A stretch of 64,000 bases of DNA, taken from the NCBI GenBank assembly GCA_965223085.1, contig OZ244981.1, forward strand, positions 1,240,001 through 1,304,000, written 5' to 3'. Position 1 is the first letter of the stretch. The number at the start of each line of letters is the position of its first letter. This stretch comes from CBDCVO01 sp965223085 (lineage in GTDB: Bacteria > Pseudomonadota > Gammaproteobacteria > Ga0077536). The translations under genes were made by a program, and so were the position numbers. The notes below the pieces were generated by a model. That model was given only the letters and a program-made list of their open reading frames with translations, ran no database searches and had not been told where the DNA came from. Positions 62,722 to 64,000 of this stretch are shown here, piece after piece.

Positions 62722-63375
62722 TCATGTTGTGCCATCCCACGACATAAAATTTCGCAATAATTGTAAACCCAGTGCGGCACTTTTTTCAGGGTGAAACTGG
62801 GTCGCGAAAACAGGGCCGGCGGCTAACGCCGTGGTAAAATCATCAATATGTTCACTGTGACCAATGGTGAGCGCTTCGTCGCGGGGCACGACATAGTAAC
62901 TATGCACGAAATAGAAGCGCGTTTTATTCGGTATCCCGCTGAGCAGCGGATGCGCACGTGTCCAGTGCACTTCGTTCCACCCCATGTGAGGAATTTTCCG
63001 CGGCAAACCGTCCTCATCGGGCCCTTGGTTTAAGGCGAAGTGGCGCACGTTACCTGCGTGTACGTCCAGACATTCGACACCCCCGTCTTCGTCGCTATGG
63101 GTCATCAAGGATTGCAAACCCAGACAAATTCCTAAAAACGGGCGCGTTTGACAACACTGCTTAATCACCGCCACGAGCTTGCGCGCGTGCAGACGACGCA
63201 TGCAATCGCCGACCGCACCTTGGCCCGGAAAGACCACGCGTTCAGCATTGAGAATGGTGCGCGAATTGTCGGTGACCACGACACTTTCGCCGCGCGCAGC
63301 GACATATTCGAGGGCTTTCGCAACCGAGCGTAAATTACTGCCACCGTAATCGATAACGGCCACCTGCGAAGTCAT
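62722..63375 (-). CDS. hisH: Imidazole glycerol phosphate synthase glutaminase subunit
   Basis: 217 residues. Class I glutamine amidotransferase triad: Cys in FLGICLGLQSLM, His and Glu in FATQFHPEKSAALG. Other family marks are IDYGGSNLRSVAKALEYV and VFPGQGAVGDCMRRL. Supplies ammonia to HisF, encoded 34.6 kb away. The gene ends 27 bp from the convergent zur stop and is not followed by hisA. Confidence 0.96.
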   Translation of the reverse strand: MTSQVAVIDYGGSNLRSVAKALEYVAARGESVVVTDNSRTILNAERVVFPGQGAVGDCMRRLHARKLVAVIKQCCQTRPFLGICLGLQSLMTHSDEDGGVECLDVHAGNVRHFALNQGPDEDGLPRKIPHMGWNEVHWTRAHPLLSGIPNKTRFYFVHSYYVVPRDEALTIGHSEHIDDFTTALAAGPVFATQFHPEKSAALGLQLLRNFMSWDGTT

Positions 63376-63438
63376 CGGTGGCGCACCCTCGTGGAGCTCT
63401 CCGTCGCAACCGCCAACACACTCGCCGCCATTTCCTAG

Positions 63439-64000
63439 TTAGAGCGCGCCTTTGGTCGAAGGTGTACCATCGCCAACGCGCGCATCTCGCTCGCTCGCCT
63501 CACGCAGCGCGCGTCCAAACGCCTTGAACACCGTCTCGATTATGTGATGCGTATTGCGTCCCCGCAATGTGTCGATGTGCAAAGTCACTTTGGCATGATT
63601 GACAAATCCTTGGAAAAACTCGGCGCATAGATCGACATCAAAATCACCCACGCGCGCGCGTGGGAACGTCACTGCAAACTCGAGCCCTGGGCGCCCCGAC
63701 AGATCGATAACCACGCGCGCGAGCGCTTCGTCTAGCGGCACGTGAGCGTGGCCGTAACGGCGTACCCCCCGTCTTTCGCCGCAAGCTTGCGCAAACGCCT
63801 GGCCTACGGTGATCCCGATATCCTCGACCGTATGATGGGCGTCTATTTCGAGATCGCCCCGGGCTTTGATTTTGAGGTCGAACAAGCCGTGACGGGCGAT
63901 CTGGTCCAACATATGATCGAGGAATGGAATGCCGGTATCGAGCTCGGCGCGACCGGTCCCATCTAAGTTCAGTTCGACCGCGATCTGGGTTTCTTTGGTA
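63439..64000 (-). CDS. hisB: Imidazoleglycerol-phosphate dehydratase; 5' end beyond window
   Basis: About 187 C-terminal residues. The frame enters at the window edge with TKETQIAVELNLDGTGRAELDTG, then FLDHMLDQIARHG and DAHHTVEDIGITVGQAF (manganese-binding His cluster), VIDLSGRPGLEF and FVNHAKVTLHIDTLRGRNTHHIIETVFKAFGRAL (second cluster). Seventh-type step of histidine synthesis. Whether a HisN-like phosphatase domain is fused cannot be seen. A 63-bp gap precedes hisH. Confidence 0.95.
   Translation of the reverse strand, partial: TKETQIAVELNLDGTGRAELDTGIPFLDHMLDQIARHGLFDLKIKARGDLEIDAHHTVEDIGITVGQAFAQACGERRGVRRYGHAHVPLDEALARVVIDLSGRPGLEFAVTFPRARVGDFDVDLCAEFFQGFVNHAKVTLHIDTLRGRNTHHIIETVFKAFGRALREASERDARVGDGTPSTKGAL

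Overview
The window reads as a chromosomal segment of a free-living gammaproteobacterium of moderate to fairly high GC (judged by eye). The support is gene order: holC/pepA divergent from an Lpt permease gene, the block yrbG-type antiporter-kdsD-kdsC-lptC-lptA-lptB-rpoN-hpf-ptsN-rapZ-npr, the block yebC-ruvCAB-ybgC-tolQRAB-pal-cpoB-queC, and hisAFIE followed by tatABC. I see no prophage, integrase, insertion-sequence transposase, CRISPR array or recognisable defence island. Most of the DNA is housekeeping, and the unusual signals lie in gene order, gene ends and intergenic repeats. I cannot name a genus.

Layout. 1-6 kb (minus): an edge-truncated REC/HD-type response regulator, valS with a long N-terminal extension, holC and pepA. 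6.2-10.1 kb: lptG without lptF beside it, a small RDD protein, a secreted alpha/beta hydrolase and a threonine-aldolase-like PLP enzyme. 10.4-15 kb: a secreted DUF1800/DUF1501 pair with calcium-binding-type repeats, a RidA protein and an NTF2-like protein. 15-21.7 kb (minus): a six-gene overlapping operon RDD-SpoIIM-DUF4129-DUF4350-MoxR-DUF58. 21.7-25.2 kb: ilvA with a class II aldolase and a VOC protein, divergent from rpiA and a DUF2905 gene. 25.2-29 kb (minus): hisA-hisF-hisI-hisE-tatA-tatB-tatC.

29-34 kb: polA, a DUF2782 protein and an OmpA-like lipoprotein, in a region rich in small inverted-repeat elements. 34-44 kb (minus): a nitrogen-type phosphotransferase relay (EI, NPr, EIIA-Ntr) with rapZ, hpf and rpoN, then LPS export and Kdo synthesis genes. 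44-47 kb (plus): a MurU-like nucleotidyltransferase and a two-sensor-domain lytic transglycosylase. 47-57.6 kb (minus): queC, Tol-Pal, ruvABC, yebC and nadA. 57.7-64 kb: aspS, an FmdB-type zinc ribbon, tRNA-Lys, a ZIP metal transporter, a Zur box, zur, hisH and truncated hisB.

The main observation is a family of short intergenic elements (about 50-170 bp) with roughly 22-bp terminal inverted repeats, core TAGCCCGGATATTGCGCCAG. Five recognisable copies lie at gene edges: abutting or overlapping stop codons (8873, 33022) or 9-28 bp before start codons (hisA, the DUF2782 gene, zur). A sixth, decayed copy carries a perfect 4 x 16-bp tandem repeat. Two copies flank the DUF2782 gene in opposite orientation. 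Two others lie near the ends of the 33-kb interval that separates hisBH from hisAFIE, genes that are usually contiguous, so recombination between elements is a candidate cause of the split. A near-ideal Zur box (62005-62019) lies between the ZIP transporter and zur, linking zinc sensing to a ZIP importer.
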